A stretch of 64,000 nt of DNA from UMGS1225 sp034086705 (GCA_034086705.1 JAXDZV010000006.1:1-64000); one strand, 5' to 3'. Positions 8,463 through 17,140 are shown, numbered from the stretch's first letter. Notes: generated by a model not told the origin, from the letters alone. Numbers and translations: made by a program.

Positions 8463-8491
8463 TTGACAGAAAGATGTACGTCTGCTATACT
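8463..8491 (+). promoter_or_regulatory. Strong sigma-A promoter for the Crp-ABC operon
   Basis: A perfect TTGACA, 17-nt spacer and TATACT, 37 nt before the Crp-family start codon. Confidence 0.9.
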
Positions 8492-8527
8492 GTTGTTGTC
8501 TCAAATGATACACTTTTCGAGGTGATT

Positions 8528-9256
8528 ATGCTAAACTGCAAAGAGAAAGCGGAGGCCTACGCAGCACTTGAGAATTGCGCATTGTTTGCCTCGCTCAATG
8601 AAAAAGAGCGGCGATTGCTGCTGCAAGCTGATGCTGTGCTACGGGTGTATACGCGCGGGGATGTGATTTTTCGTGCGCAAGATCCGGCGCCGCAACAACT
8701 TTGCGTGTTGGTGCGTGGCAGAATTCGGGTATATCGGGAGCGGCAGGGAGACGACATTTTGCTCAACGAGTTGTGTGCGCCGGGGTTGTTTGGTGTTGCA
8801 TCGTTGTCGGACGATGCACAAACCGTTCCCACGACTGTTCGCGCTTGTGAGACCGTGCGTCTTCTTTTGCTTCCGCGCAAGGCACTTGCGGCGTGTATTC
8901 GTGACAACGGCACATTCGCACTTGCGTACGTACAGTTTTTATCGGGGCGGATTCGCTTCTTGAACGACCGTATCGCAGCATTTACGGCCGGTAGTGCCGC
9001 ACAGCGCCTGGGTTCTTACCTGTGTGCGGTGCTTTCCCCCGGACAAACACGTGTGTTTTCGCGCAGTATGTTGGCACGGCAACTTGCAATGGGACGGGCT
9101 TCTTTGTACCGGGCGTTGGATGTTCTGGTGGCGCAGGGAGCCATTGAGACGGAAGGAAAGAATATACGCCTGCTGAATCGGCGTCGCTGTCTTGCTCCTG
9201 CGCAGGCAGAAGAGAGCAATGCAGTGCCGGACAGCGGTGCGGAAAAGAAAGGATGA
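8528..9256 (+). CDS. Crp/Fnr-family transcriptional regulator
   Basis: A 242-residue DNA-binding protein. Residues 15-130 form a cyclic-nucleotide-binding-type beta-roll (LFASLNEKERRLLL, RGDVIF, GLFGVASL). A long dimer helix follows, then a winged helix-turn-helix at about 170-220 (SRSMLARQLAMGRASLYRALDVLVAQGAI). There is no FNR-type iron-sulfur cysteine cluster, so the signal is unknown. The start is set by GAGGTG before ATG 8528; an upstream in-frame start lies inside the promoter. It heads an operon with a substrate-binding lipoprotein, permease and ATPase, so it probably controls that transporter in response to its substrate or a related metabolite (inference). Confidence 0.85.
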   Translation: MLNCKEKAEAYAALENCALFASLNEKERRLLLQADAVLRVYTRGDVIFRAQDPAPQQLCVLVRGRIRVYRERQGDDILLNELCAPGLFGVASLSDDAQTVPTTVRACETVRLLLLPRKALAACIRDNGTFALAYVQFLSGRIRFLNDRIAAFTAGSAAQRLGSYLCAVLSPGQTRVFSRSMLARQLAMGRASLYRALDVLVAQGAIETEGKNIRLLNRRRCLAPAQAEESNAVPDSGAEKKG

Positions 9257-9262
9257 AATAAC

Positions 9263-10321
9263 ATGAAACACAAACGGATCATACGGTGCATGGCACTTTT
9301 GTTGGTGCTCTTTTGTTCCCTATCTGCGGCGGTGGGCTGTACAGACGGAACAACGCAAACGCCTTTAGAACAAATTACAACGGATGCATCGGATACACAC
9401 GCAAATGCGCAAACTTCTACGCCAACCCAAGTACGTGTTGCAGCGCTGAAAGGCCCGACGGGGATGGGAATGGCAAAGCTCATGGAGGATGCGAAAACAG
9501 AAACTTTGCAAAATGCGTATGTTTTCACGGTTTCTTCCGCGCCGAGTGAACTCTCTGCTGGTATGATTCATGGCAGTTTTGATATTGCCGCTTTACCAAC
9601 GAATCTTGCTGCAACGCTGTATCAAAAAACCCAGGGGCAGGTTTGTGTTGCGGCTGTTAACACCCTGGGGGTGCTGTATATTTTGGAAAACGGCAACAGC
9701 ATTCAAAGCGTTGCAGATTTGCGTGGAAAGACGTTGTATGCGACGGGGCAGGCGTCAACACCGGAGTATATTCTGCGTTATGTGTTGCAGAAAAACGGAC
9801 TTGACCCAGACCGGGATCTGACCATTTCGTATATGGCAGATCATGCAGAGCTGGCAACTGCATTGGCAGCAAATACTGTTGCAATCGGTATGCTGCCTGA
9901 GCCGAATGTGACAGCTGCTATGCTGCAAAATGATGCACTGCGAATCGCACTGGATTTGACACAAGAATGGGAAAAAGCCGTACCGGGCACTACAGTTATG
10001 CAGGGATGCATTGCGGTACGCAGTGAATTTGCGCAGGCACACCCTGATGCGTTGCGCGAATTTTTGACGGCGTATGAGGCATCTGTCAGATTCAGCCAGG
10101 AAAATCCGGAGCAAACTGCCGCGTTGATTGAAGCAGCGGAGATTCTTCCGAAGGCTGCCATTGCCAAAAAGGCGTTGCCACAGTGCAATATCACCTATAT
10201 TGCCGGCACACAGATGCAAACGCAGCTCAGTGCATTTTTACAGGTTCTCTTTGAGGCGGAAGCCGCATCTGTCGGTGGAAAAATGCCGGACGATGCGTTT
10301 TATCTGACCAATTTGCAATGA
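9263..10321 (+). CDS. ABC transporter substrate-binding lipoprotein (NMT1/THI5-SsuA type)
   Basis: A 352-residue exported lipoprotein. The signal peptide (MKHKRIIRCMALLLVLFC) ends in a lipobox SAAVGC, so Cys26 should be lipidated and the protein tethered outside the membrane. The mature part has the two-lobe periplasmic-binding fold of the NMT1/THI5/SsuA group (VRVAALKGPTGMGMAKL, GSFDIAALPTNLAA, LRGKTLYATGQASTPEY). Relatives bind sulfonates, taurine, nitrate or thiamine precursors; the ligand here is not readable. It lies 6 nt after the Crp-family gene, and its last codons overlap the permease gene by 4 nt, so the three transporter genes are translated as a unit. Confidence 0.88.
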   Translation: MKHKRIIRCMALLLVLFCSLSAAVGCTDGTTQTPLEQITTDASDTHANAQTSTPTQVRVAALKGPTGMGMAKLMEDAKTETLQNAYVFTVSSAPSELSAGMIHGSFDIAALPTNLAATLYQKTQGQVCVAAVNTLGVLYILENGNSIQSVADLRGKTLYATGQASTPEYILRYVLQKNGLDPDRDLTISYMADHAELATALAANTVAIGMLPEPNVTAAMLQNDALRIALDLTQEWEKAVPGTTVMQGCIAVRSEFAQAHPDALREFLTAYEASVRFSQENPEQTAALIEAAEILPKAAIAKKALPQCNITYIAGTQMQTQLSAFLQVLFEAEAASVGGKMPDDAFYLTNLQ

Positions 10322-11118
10322 AGAATCAGGGAAAGCGCATAGTGCGCTACCTGCTGCCGCTGCTTGGCATTCTATTTTGGATCGTGCTGTGGGCCCTGTG
10401 TGCATGGATGGTTGACAAAGAGGTGATTTTGCCGACTCCGCTCGCAGTCTTGCGCCGACTGTGGGAACTGCTTGGCACCGCCGGTTTTTTCGGAACTGTA
10501 GCAGCATCGCTGCTGCGGATTTTGGGCGGTTTTTGCAGCGGGGCCGTGGTTGCAGCCGTACTTGGTGTACTTTGTTTTCGATTTGCTGTCATTCGCGCGT
10601 TGGTTGCACCTGCCATGACGGTGATTCGGGCAACGCCGGTTGCTTCTTTTATCATACTTGCACTGATGTTTTTGGGAAAAGAGCGCGTTCCCTGGTTGAT
10701 TTGTTTTCTTATGGTTTTACCGGTTGTTTACGGTAGCGTGCAGGCAGGGCTTGCCGGGAGAGACCCACAACTGTGTGAAATGTTGCAGGTGTTTCACGTA
10801 CGGCCCCTAACGCGTCTTTTTCGCTTTGACTTGCCTGCGGTTTTTCCGCATTTTGCTGCCGGTTGTCGTACCGCACTCGGTCTTGCATGGAAAGCAGGCG
10901 TTGCGGCGGAGGTTCTTTGTACCCCCCGAAGAGCCATTGGCAAAAATCTGTATGAAGCAAAGCTGTATCTGGAAACGGCAGATGTATTTGCCTGGACGAT
11001 GCTGATTATTGTGCTTTCTTTGGGTCTTGAGTTGTTATTGGGGGCGCTGTTTGAGCGGCTTGCCGGAAAGCGCGGAGCTGCGGGAAAGGAAAAGGAGGCG
11101 CTCTGTGCGAAAACTTGA
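10318..11118 (+). CDS. ABC transporter permease (SsuC/TauC type)
   Basis: A 266-residue inner-membrane subunit with six or so hydrophobic segments (for example LLPLLGILFWIVLWALCAW at the N-terminus). The binding-protein-dependent transport signature lies around residues 145-165 (YGSVQAGLAGRDPQLCEML), which docks to the ATPase through an EAA-like loop. It fits the SsuC/TauC/ThiX group. It starts within the stop of the binding-protein gene (ATGA) and overlaps the ATPase gene by 14 nt, so it belongs to the same operon. Confidence 0.88.
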   Translation: MKNQGKRIVRYLLPLLGILFWIVLWALCAWMVDKEVILPTPLAVLRRLWELLGTAGFFGTVAASLLRILGGFCSGAVVAAVLGVLCFRFAVIRALVAPAMTVIRATPVASFIILALMFLGKERVPWLICFLMVLPVVYGSVQAGLAGRDPQLCEMLQVFHVRPLTRLFRFDLPAVFPHFAAGCRTALGLAWKAGVAAEVLCTPRRAIGKNLYEAKLYLETADVFAWTMLIIVLSLGLELLLGALFERLAGKRGAAGKEKEALCAKT

Positions 11119-11680
11119 AGATCTTTGTATGCGCTTTGGGGAGCACATTCTGTTTGAACGGCTGAATTTTTCTTTTCCTGCGCATGGCCTTGTGGCGGTA
11201 TGTGGCCCCTCCGGAAGCGGCAAAACAACGTTGTTGCGTATTATGGCAGGGCTGTTGCAGCCGCAGGCGGGGCGTGTACACGGTTTTGACCCTGCGGCGA
11301 TATGCATGGTATTTCAGCAGCCGCGGCTTTTGCCGGCATGTAGTGCGCGGCAGAATGTAATTGCTGTGTTGGGAGAGATGCCCCGTGCGGCACGCAGGGA
11401 GCGTGCTGATGCAATGCTTTCTCTTTTCTCCGCAGCTAGTTTTGCACACAAACGCCCGGACGTGCTTTCCGGCGGAGAGCAGCAGCGTGTTGCATTGGCG
11501 CGTGCGTTTGCACCGCAGTGCAGTGTTGTTTTATTAGATGAGCCGACGGCGAGTATGGACGCACCGCTGCGTCGACAAATTACATCCGTGCTGTGCGAGC
11601 AGGCCAAAGATCGGCTGATCGTACTTGCGACGCATAGTACGGAACAGATTGCAGTGGCAGATTACACGCTGTCGCTGTGA
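11105..11680 (+). CDS. ABC transporter ATPase (SsuB/TauB type)
   Basis: A 191-residue cytoplasmic nucleotide-binding subunit. It has Walker A GPSGSGKTT (about 34-42), Q-loop FQQPRLLP, signature LSGGEQQRVALARA, Walker B VVLLDEPTASMD and the H-loop THS. At 191 residues it is shorter than typical SsuB (about 240-260) but has every catalytic motif, so it looks trimmed rather than broken. The start is a GTG at 11105, chosen because AAAAGGAGG lies 7 nt upstream; a longer in-frame extension would overlap the permease. Last gene of the operon, followed directly by a terminator. Confidence 0.88.
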   Translation: MRKLEDLCMRFGEHILFERLNFSFPAHGLVAVCGPSGSGKTTLLRIMAGLLQPQAGRVHGFDPAAICMVFQQPRLLPACSARQNVIAVLGEMPRAARRERADAMLSLFSAASFAHKRPDVLSGGEQQRVALARAFAPQCSVVLLDEPTASMDAPLRRQITSVLCEQAKDRLIVLATHSTEQIAVADYTLSL

Positions 11681-11683
11681 AGC

Positions 11684-11727
11684 TGCCGCGCGATTCCTTG
11701 CTGAAAGGGATTGCGCGGCGTTTTTTC
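11684..11727 (+). terminator. Terminator of the Crp-ABC operon
   Basis: GCCGCGCGATTCC pairs with GGGATTGCGCGGC and is followed by GTTTTTTC, starting 4 nt after the ATPase stop. Confidence 0.9.
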
Positions 11728-11752
11728 TTTCTCCAGAAAAAACGTTTCTCCC

Positions 11753-11781
11753 TTGCCAACGCATATCAAATTTGGTATAAT
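11753..11781 (+). promoter_or_regulatory. Promoter of the radical SAM operon
   Basis: TTGCCA, 17-nt spacer, TATAAT; 29 nt before the radical SAM start codon. Confidence 0.85.
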
Positions 11782-11810
11782 AGCACGAGTACGGGAAGGA
11801 GGACGTGTGC

Positions 11811-12773
11811 ATGCAGCAGACAAAAAAGCCCAATCCGTTCTTATATACTGCGGGCTTTAAGCGTTACCATACATATGATTACGCACTTCGTGCGCGGTTT
11901 GGCTGCAAGGTTGCGCGTATCTCTTTGGACGCGGGCTTCAGTTGTCCCAATCGGGATGGGCGCTGCGGCACGCAGGGGTGTGCTTTCTGTTCCGGCAGGG
12001 GAAGTGGGGACTTTTGCATTGATGCAGCAGTACCGCTCGCAGAGCAATACCGTATGCAACGCGACGCATTACGGAAAAAGTGGGGCGATACACCGACCAT
12101 TCCGTATTTGCAGGCATTTACGAACACCTATGCGCCGCTTGAGCGGTTGCGTGCGGTTTACGAGGAGGTACTGGCACTGCCGGGGGCAGTCGGGCTATCT
12201 ATTGCAACCCGAGCAGATTGTTTGCCTCCCGATGTTTGCAAATATCTCGGTGAGCTTGCACAGCGCACGTATTTGAATGTGGAACTGGGGTTGCAGACAG
12301 CAAATGACCAAACAGCACGTCGCATCGGCAGAGGACATACATTGGATACGTTTTTACGTGGCTATGCAGCCTTGCAAGCGCATGGGGTGCCGACGGTGAT
12401 TCATTTAATTAACGGGTTGCCCGGGGAAGATGTAGAGCAGATGCTGCAGAGTGCACAGCTGGTAGCATCTTTGGCGCCTTACGGAGTGAAGCTGCATGTG
12501 CTGCAGCTTCTACGGGGAACGCGTTTGGCACAGGCATATGCAGTACATCCTTTTCCGATTTTGTCCATGGAAGAATATGTTGATATCGCATGCCGTCAGA
12601 TGGAACTGCTTCCACCGCAGACCGTGCTGCTGCGTGTTTGTTCGGACGGGTTGCCTGCTTCTCTGGTGGCACCGAAGTGGCAGAGTCGTAAACTGGTGGT
12701 GCAGAATGAAATCGACAAATGGTGGATTCGGCATGATTCCTGGCAGGGAAAATTGTATCGTATGGGAGGATAA
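11811..12773 (+). CDS. Radical SAM protein, TIGR01212 (YtqA/YhcC) family
   Basis: A 320-residue cytoplasmic enzyme. The opening (NPFLYTAGFKRYHTYDY, then RISLDAGFSCPNRDG and TQGCAFC) carries the cluster-binding cysteines in the unusual long spacing of the YtqA/YhcC group, with a radical SAM barrel behind (LNVELGLQTANDQTARRIGRGH, VPTVIHLINGLPGE). The family binds [4Fe-4S] and S-adenosylmethionine and is related to Elp3-type proteins; its substrate is not firmly known. ATG 11811 is preceded by GGAAGGAGG at ideal spacing; an in-frame GTG 6 nt earlier is too close. It is the first gene of a three-gene unit. Confidence 0.85.
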   Translation: MQQTKKPNPFLYTAGFKRYHTYDYALRARFGCKVARISLDAGFSCPNRDGRCGTQGCAFCSGRGSGDFCIDAAVPLAEQYRMQRDALRKKWGDTPTIPYLQAFTNTYAPLERLRAVYEEVLALPGAVGLSIATRADCLPPDVCKYLGELAQRTYLNVELGLQTANDQTARRIGRGHTLDTFLRGYAALQAHGVPTVIHLINGLPGEDVEQMLQSAQLVASLAPYGVKLHVLQLLRGTRLAQAYAVHPFPILSMEEYVDIACRQMELLPPQTVLLRVCSDGLPASLVAPKWQSRKLVVQNEIDKWWIRHDSWQGKLYRMGG

Positions 12774-12776
12774 AAA

Positions 12777-13136
12777 GTGGCGGGTATTCAAATTTTCGGT
12801 AGCAAAAAATGTGCGCAAAGCCGGAAGGCACAGCGATTCCTGCGGGAACGGGGCATTCCTTTTCAATGGATAGATCTGACACAGCGCAGTTTTTCTGCCG
12901 GTGAGCTGGACAATATTTTGCGTGTTTTGGGGTCTGTTGATGTACTGTTGGATCCGGACAAAAAGGAGTATTGTATGATTCGATATCTGACAGAACAGGG
13001 GCAGCGGGAGAAATTATTGGAGGATCCCAGCTATTGCAGAACGCCCATTCTGCGCTGCGGTAATCGTGTTGCGGTTGGCTATGATCCGGTGTTTTTACAG
13101 GCACTTGTTGTACAAAGCAGAGAGGAGAATTTGTGA
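12777..13136 (+). CDS. ArsC/Spx-family thioredoxin-fold protein
   Basis: A 119-residue protein with an ArsC-type thioredoxin fold. The N-terminal strand leads to the motif CAQSRKAQRFL, a single-cysteine CxxS-like site, then IPFQWIDLTQ. The C-terminal part has the conserved cis-Pro segment CRTPILRCGNRVAVGY. Family members are glutaredoxin-linked arsenate reductases or Spx-type RNAP regulators; the lack of an Spx-type CXXC and of arsenic genes nearby makes either label uncertain. GTG start with GGGAGG just upstream, 3 nt after the radical SAM gene. The next gene begins at its stop codon. Confidence 0.75.
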   Translation: MAGIQIFGSKKCAQSRKAQRFLRERGIPFQWIDLTQRSFSAGELDNILRVLGSVDVLLDPDKKEYCMIRYLTEQGQREKLLEDPSYCRTPILRCGNRVAVGYDPVFLQALVVQSREENL

Positions 13137-14881
13137 TGAAACAAGAGATTTGCTGTGGCGCCATCAGCGCTGTATGGGATGATCAAGCGCAGACAGTTGC
13201 TTTACAGCTGCCGGATACAGATGGCGTACCGGTTGCCGTTGCGACACTTTCTGTGCATACGGCGGTGAATCGCCTGCAACCGCATGCAGATGATCCGCTT
13301 TGCTATGACACGGTGGAAGATATTGATACACGAACGATCGATGCTTGCTGGGACTCGGTGCATCAGACGCTGCTTGTGCGGTGTGAGAGCACAGCGTGGA
13401 TGGAGAAGCAATATCGCTTTCGCTTTGCAGAGGACGGCATTTTTGCGGATGTTACCGTGCGTGGAGAGGGCAGAGTCGGGCAGATTTGCTTTTTTGGCGG
13501 GAAACATCCGGGGGATATGTTGGGATGCTCCGACTATGAATTCTCCGATTACTTTGTGCCGATTTCCGATTTCTTTTCCGCGGAGCACCGCTACTACAAT
13601 TCTATCGAAAGTTTTCACAGTTATTTTGATTTGTTTGTACCGCCGCTGTATATTTTTTCTTTCCACACACCGTTGGTGCCTCAGGTTCTTGGCATGGGCC
13701 TGTGTGGGCGGCAGGGAGATTGGAATTTCATACAATACGATTATACCCTGCGCAGCAGCCGTAGCAGAAAGGGGTTTTTCCTCTCAACTGATTTTGAAGG
13801 GCACAAACTGGTAACGGGCAGCTGGACTACGCCCGCAATTCGGATTGACGCGGCGGCAGATCACATGGCTGCTGTACGGCAGTATGCAGCGTGGTTTTAC
13901 GATGCAGGCATTGTGCAAAAACGTGACTATCGAAACGTACCAAACTGGTGGTGGGGGCCGATTGCCTGTGGCTGGCGAGAACAGTATGTACTTGCCGGTG
14001 AAACCGGCGACCCGGATCAACAGGCGACAGAGAAAAACTACCGCGCATTTGTAGATCGTCTGGAAGAGGCGGGACTGCGGCCGCGCATACTGATCATTGA
14101 TGACAAATGGCAGTCGTCATACGGTTCTGCGGAAATAGACCCGGAAAAATGGACGGATTTACGTGGATTCACGGATGATATGCATAAGCGTGGCATTCAT
14201 ACCCTTTTGTGGTTCAAGCTTTGGGCAGGACAAGGTCTTTCAGAGCAGGCAAAAATTTTGCAAAGTGATCCGACGCCGTACGGGAAGACAATGTCTTTTA
14301 ATGAGGGGCCGTACGCGGATCCGTCCTCACCGATTTACCGCGAGAAATTGAAGCAGATAATTTATCGGCTTTTATCCGATGATCCGGGATGTGCGGGTGC
14401 AGATGGTTTTAAATTGGATTTTGCCTTCATGATGCCGCGCGGGCGGCGTGCCCGTTCGCAAAGCGGGGCATACGGCACACAGCTTTTGTTGGAATTGATG
14501 ACGCTGATTTGCTCAATTGCAAAAGAGGTTAAACCGGATGCACTAATCAACTGCAGCCCGTGCCATCCAATTTTTGCGGGGATTCCGGATCAGTGCCGTC
14601 TGCATGATTATGACGATGCTATGCGTGGCTATAACGAAGAGATGCAATTTCGCCGCACACTGTTTGACATTGCTTTTCCGGGGGTCTTGATTGATACAGA
14701 TTCTCCCTGCTATGGGTCAAAGCGCTCATCGATGCGTGCAGCGCTTGGACAAGCCGCATTGGGAATTCCAGATTTGTATCGTATCTCACCGGATGCACAT
14801 TTCGCATATACGCCGGAAGATCTTGCCCAGATCCGCTGTGCCTGGGAGACATATCGCAAGCAACACCCCTGCGGAGAGTAA
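13136..14881 (+). CDS. TIM-barrel glycosidase of the GH31/GH36-like clan
   Basis: A 581-residue protein without a signal peptide. The N-terminal 230 residues are beta-sandwich-like. A (beta/alpha)8 barrel follows, with the segments RNVPNWWWGPIACGWREQY, PRILIIDDKWQ, DMHKRGIHTLLWFKLW and GADGFKLDFAFMM. The last resembles the nucleophile strand of alpha-glycosidases of the GH31/GH36 type, with D428 the likely nucleophile and D423 nearby. The Asp in VLIDTDSPCYG could be the acid/base (inference). The substrate is probably an alpha-linked sugar. The gene starts in the stop codon of the ArsC-like gene (TGATG) behind AGAGAGGAG, so it is coupled to the radical SAM operon despite the unrelated function. 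Confidence 0.7.
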   Translation: MKQEICCGAISAVWDDQAQTVALQLPDTDGVPVAVATLSVHTAVNRLQPHADDPLCYDTVEDIDTRTIDACWDSVHQTLLVRCESTAWMEKQYRFRFAEDGIFADVTVRGEGRVGQICFFGGKHPGDMLGCSDYEFSDYFVPISDFFSAEHRYYNSIESFHSYFDLFVPPLYIFSFHTPLVPQVLGMGLCGRQGDWNFIQYDYTLRSSRSRKGFFLSTDFEGHKLVTGSWTTPAIRIDAAADHMAAVRQYAAWFYDAGIVQKRDYRNVPNWWWGPIACGWREQYVLAGETGDPDQQATEKNYRAFVDRLEEAGLRPRILIIDDKWQSSYGSAEIDPEKWTDLRGFTDDMHKRGIHTLLWFKLWAGQGLSEQAKILQSDPTPYGKTMSFNEGPYADPSSPIYREKLKQIIYRLLSDDPGCAGADGFKLDFAFMMPRGRRARSQSGAYGTQLLLELMTLICSIAKEVKPDALINCSPCHPIFAGIPDQCRLHDYDDAMRGYNEEMQFRRTLFDIAFPGVLIDTDSPCYGSKRSSMRAALGQAALGIPDLYRISPDAHFAYTPEDLAQIRCAWETYRKQHPCGE

Positions 14882-14898
14882 AAATTTTCGAAAAACTA

Positions 14899-14928
14899 TT
14901 GACAGAACGGGGATATTTCCGTTATAAT
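14899..14928 (+). promoter_or_regulatory. Promoter of the rpmH cluster
   Basis: Perfect TTGACA and TATAAT hexamers with an 18-nt spacer, about 100 nt before rpmH. Confidence 0.9.
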
Positions 14929-15028
14929 AGGTAGCAATGTGCGTGTCCCCTGATTTTGCATTGCCTAGATGAATATGCAGTGCTTGATTGATGGATAGAT
15001 TGAGAATCGATAAGAGGAGGTGTGCGGA

Positions 15029-15163
15029 ATGCTTAGAACATATCAGCCTAAAAAGCGCCAAAGAAAAGTAGAACACGGCTTCAGAAAAAGAATGAGGACT
15101 GCCAACGGCAGAAAGGTTTTGAAAAGAAGACGTGCAAAAGGCAGAGTTAGACTCACCTACTAA
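15029..15163 (+). CDS. rpmH: 50S ribosomal protein L34
   Basis: A 44-residue basic protein (MLRTYQPKKRQRKVEHGFRK, ending GRVRLTY) that matches ribosomal protein L34 over its full length. AAGAGGAGG lies upstream of the ATG. First gene of the conserved rpmH-rnpA-yidD-yidC-jag cluster, with its own strong promoter. In most Firmicutes this gene sits immediately next to and divergent from dnaA; here dnaA is about 37 kb away. Confidence 0.98.
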   Translation: MLRTYQPKKRQRKVEHGFRKRMRTANGRKVLKRRRAKGRVRLTY

Positions 15164-15226
15164 GTTACCTTGCGAGAAGCCCGTGCTGCAAAGCCATGGG
15201 CTTTCGTTTTACGGATTTGAGGAACC

Positions 15227-15610
15227 ATGAAATTCAAGGCGATCTGTGAAAATCATTTGTACGCAAAGGCTTATGCCAAAGGGCAAAAGCAAGTGATGAC
15301 GACTGTGGTGGTCTACGTTTTGCGTGATTATAAGGCGGGGCTGTTGCAAAAACAGCATCCCCAGAAAAAGCGGATCAACCGCATCGGTCTGACAGTGACG
15401 AAAAAGCTCGGCAGCGCGGTACAGCGCAATCGAGTTAAGCGCATTCTCCGGGAAGGATATCGTGCACTGGAGAAAAAGACGCCGGTCAAAAAAGGTTATT
15501 TGATTGTTTTGGCAGCACGGCACGCTGCTTTGCGTGCAAAGTCAACGCAAATTGAGCAAGATCTAAGCAAGGCGTTTTCCGCTATGGGGATGTTGGGGCT
15601 TACAAAATGA
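15227..15610 (+). CDS. rnpA: Ribonuclease P protein component
   Basis: A 127-residue basic protein with the RnpA signature RNRVKRILREGYR at about 66-78, which contacts the RNase P RNA and pre-tRNA leader. The family fold is evident (RIGLTVTKKLGSAVQRNRVKR). Slightly longer than usual (about 115-120 aa) owing to an insert GLLQKQHPQKKRINR. The ATG follows TTGAGGAACC, 63 nt after rpmH. Its stop overlaps the next start (ATGA). Confidence 0.95.
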   Translation: MKFKAICENHLYAKAYAKGQKQVMTTVVVYVLRDYKAGLLQKQHPQKKRINRIGLTVTKKLGSAVQRNRVKRILREGYRALEKKTPVKKGYLIVLAARHAALRAKSTQIEQDLSKAFSAMGMLGLTK

Positions 15611-15918
15611 CTACGTTGCGTCGTATTTTTACGTTGCCGCTGCGATTCTATCGCAAATATCTTTCACCGCTCAAAGGAACAAGATGTTGTCGGTTTGTGC
15701 CGAGTTGTTCCGCTTATGCGATTGAGGCGATCGAGGAGTGGGGCATTTTTGCAGGCGGCGCGATGGCATTTTGGCGGTTGTTGCGTTGTAATCCGTTTAG
15801 CCGGGGTGGGTACGACCCGGTTCCAAAACGAAAGAAAAAACGCCTGCAAGGAAACAAAACTACGGAACCGGAAGGTTCAGAAAGGCCTTTGCCGTGTGCG
15901 GAGGATAAAAAAGCATGA
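15607..15918 (+). CDS. yidD: Membrane protein insertion efficiency factor YidD
   Basis: A 103-residue protein with the family core LPLRFYRKYLSPLKGTRCCRFVPSCSAYAIEAIEEWG and LRCNPFSRGGYDPVP, split over residues 8-76. YidD associates with the inner membrane through an amphipathic N-terminal helix and assists insertion by YidC. The last 25 residues are a charged extension not typical of the family. It overlaps rnpA and yidC by 4 nt each. Confidence 0.95.
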   Translation: MTTLRRIFTLPLRFYRKYLSPLKGTRCCRFVPSCSAYAIEAIEEWGIFAGGAMAFWRLLRCNPFSRGGYDPVPKRKKKRLQGNKTTEPEGSERPLPCAEDKKA

Positions 15919-17090
15919 GTATCATTCAATATATTCTTTGGCCCTTTGGGCAACTGATGCGGCTCTTTTACGAATGGACCGGCAGCTATGCTATTGCGCT
16001 GTTGCTGTTTGCGGTTGTCATTAAGATAGTTCTTTTGCCATTCGGTATCAAGCAGCAGAAGAATGCGATCAAGCAGGCAAAGCTGCGTCCCAAGGAAATG
16101 GCTATTCGCAAAAAATATGCCGGACGGGATGATAAGCCGACGCAGAACAAGATGCAGCAGGAAATTATGGAGCTGTACCAAAAGGAAGGTTTCAATCCCA
16201 TGGGCGGATGTCTGCCGCTGCTGCTGCAGATGCCGATCATTGTGATTTTGTATCGGATTGTGTATATGCCATTGACCTATATCTGTCAATGGAGTGCGGA
16301 GAGAATTAGTGCATTGCAGGCGACTGCTGAGGCAGCAGGTCTGCTCGGCGAAGGCGGTAAATGGACCGCACAAGCGGAGATTCAGCTGCTTAGTATGATT
16401 AAGAGCAATCCTGCAAGCTTTGATGCGGAAGCAGTACAATCACTACCGCAGCTACATTTATTCGGGATAGAAGCGCTCGATCTGAGCGCATCGCCCAGCT
16501 TGACGAATTTATCCTGGCTGGTTGCAATTCCGGTACTTGTATTTTTGACAACTTTCCTGTCCATGAAGTTGACACGGCGGTTTACATACCAATCGCCGGA
16601 CCAGGCGGCACAGCAGAACACGCTGTCTATGAAGATTATGGACTTTGCTATGCCGCTGTTTTCCCTTTGGATTTCATTTTCACTGCCGGCAGCGCTCGGT
16701 TTGTACTGGATTTACCAGAGCATTCTTTCTTTTGGGCAGCAGTATCTGTTGTATAAATTGATGCCTATGCCGCAATTTACGGAAGAAGATTACCGCCGTG
16801 CAGAGAAAGAAATGGGTGTCAAGGGGAAAGGTGCGAAAAAGGCTGCTGACGCAATTCCTGGTGCTGTTCGTTCGCTGCACCATATAGACGATGAAGACTA
16901 TTTGCCGCCGGTGAACAAAGAGCAGGCCCGTCGGGAAGCTGCAGCTGAGGAAGAAGCACAAAAGGCGCGGGATGCGGAAAAGCAGGCATCCGATACATCG
17001 GAAGGTACTTTGGTGGAAAAGAAAATACCGGATGCTTCCCCAATTTCCAAAGCGCCGCTGAAAGATGAGCAGGACCGGAGTAACAAATAA
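15915..17090 (+). CDS. yidC: Membrane protein insertase YidC/Oxa1
   Basis: A 391-residue integral membrane protein of the short Gram-positive YidC type. The N-terminal helix (SYAIALLLFAVVIKIVLLPF) is followed by a Lys/Gln-rich loop, the signature segment GFNPMGGCLPLLLQMPI (about 94-110), and further helices at about 195-215 and 240-275. The C-terminal 110 residues are a charged Glu/Ala/Lys-rich tail, common in Gram-positive YidC and probably ribosome-facing. No lipobox is seen, unlike SpoIIIJ of Bacillus. It may also support forespore engulfment, as SpoIIIJ does (inference). Confidence 0.95.
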   Translation: MSIIQYILWPFGQLMRLFYEWTGSYAIALLLFAVVIKIVLLPFGIKQQKNAIKQAKLRPKEMAIRKKYAGRDDKPTQNKMQQEIMELYQKEGFNPMGGCLPLLLQMPIIVILYRIVYMPLTYICQWSAERISALQATAEAAGLLGEGGKWTAQAEIQLLSMIKSNPASFDAEAVQSLPQLHLFGIEALDLSASPSLTNLSWLVAIPVLVFLTTFLSMKLTRRFTYQSPDQAAQQNTLSMKIMDFAMPLFSLWISFSLPAALGLYWIYQSILSFGQQYLLYKLMPMPQFTEEDYRRAEKEMGVKGKGAKKAADAIPGAVRSLHHIDDEDYLPPVNKEQARREAAAEEEAQKARDAEKQASDTSEGTLVEKKIPDASPISKAPLKDEQDRSNK

Positions 17091-17140
17091 GGCGCAACAA
17101 AACATGCTGTTTTGCATGTGGACGTCGGAAAGGAATCGTT

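Noticed and set aside
12409..13164. 251-codon minus-strand frame
   Set aside because: It spans parts of two well-supported plus-strand genes, so it is a shadow.
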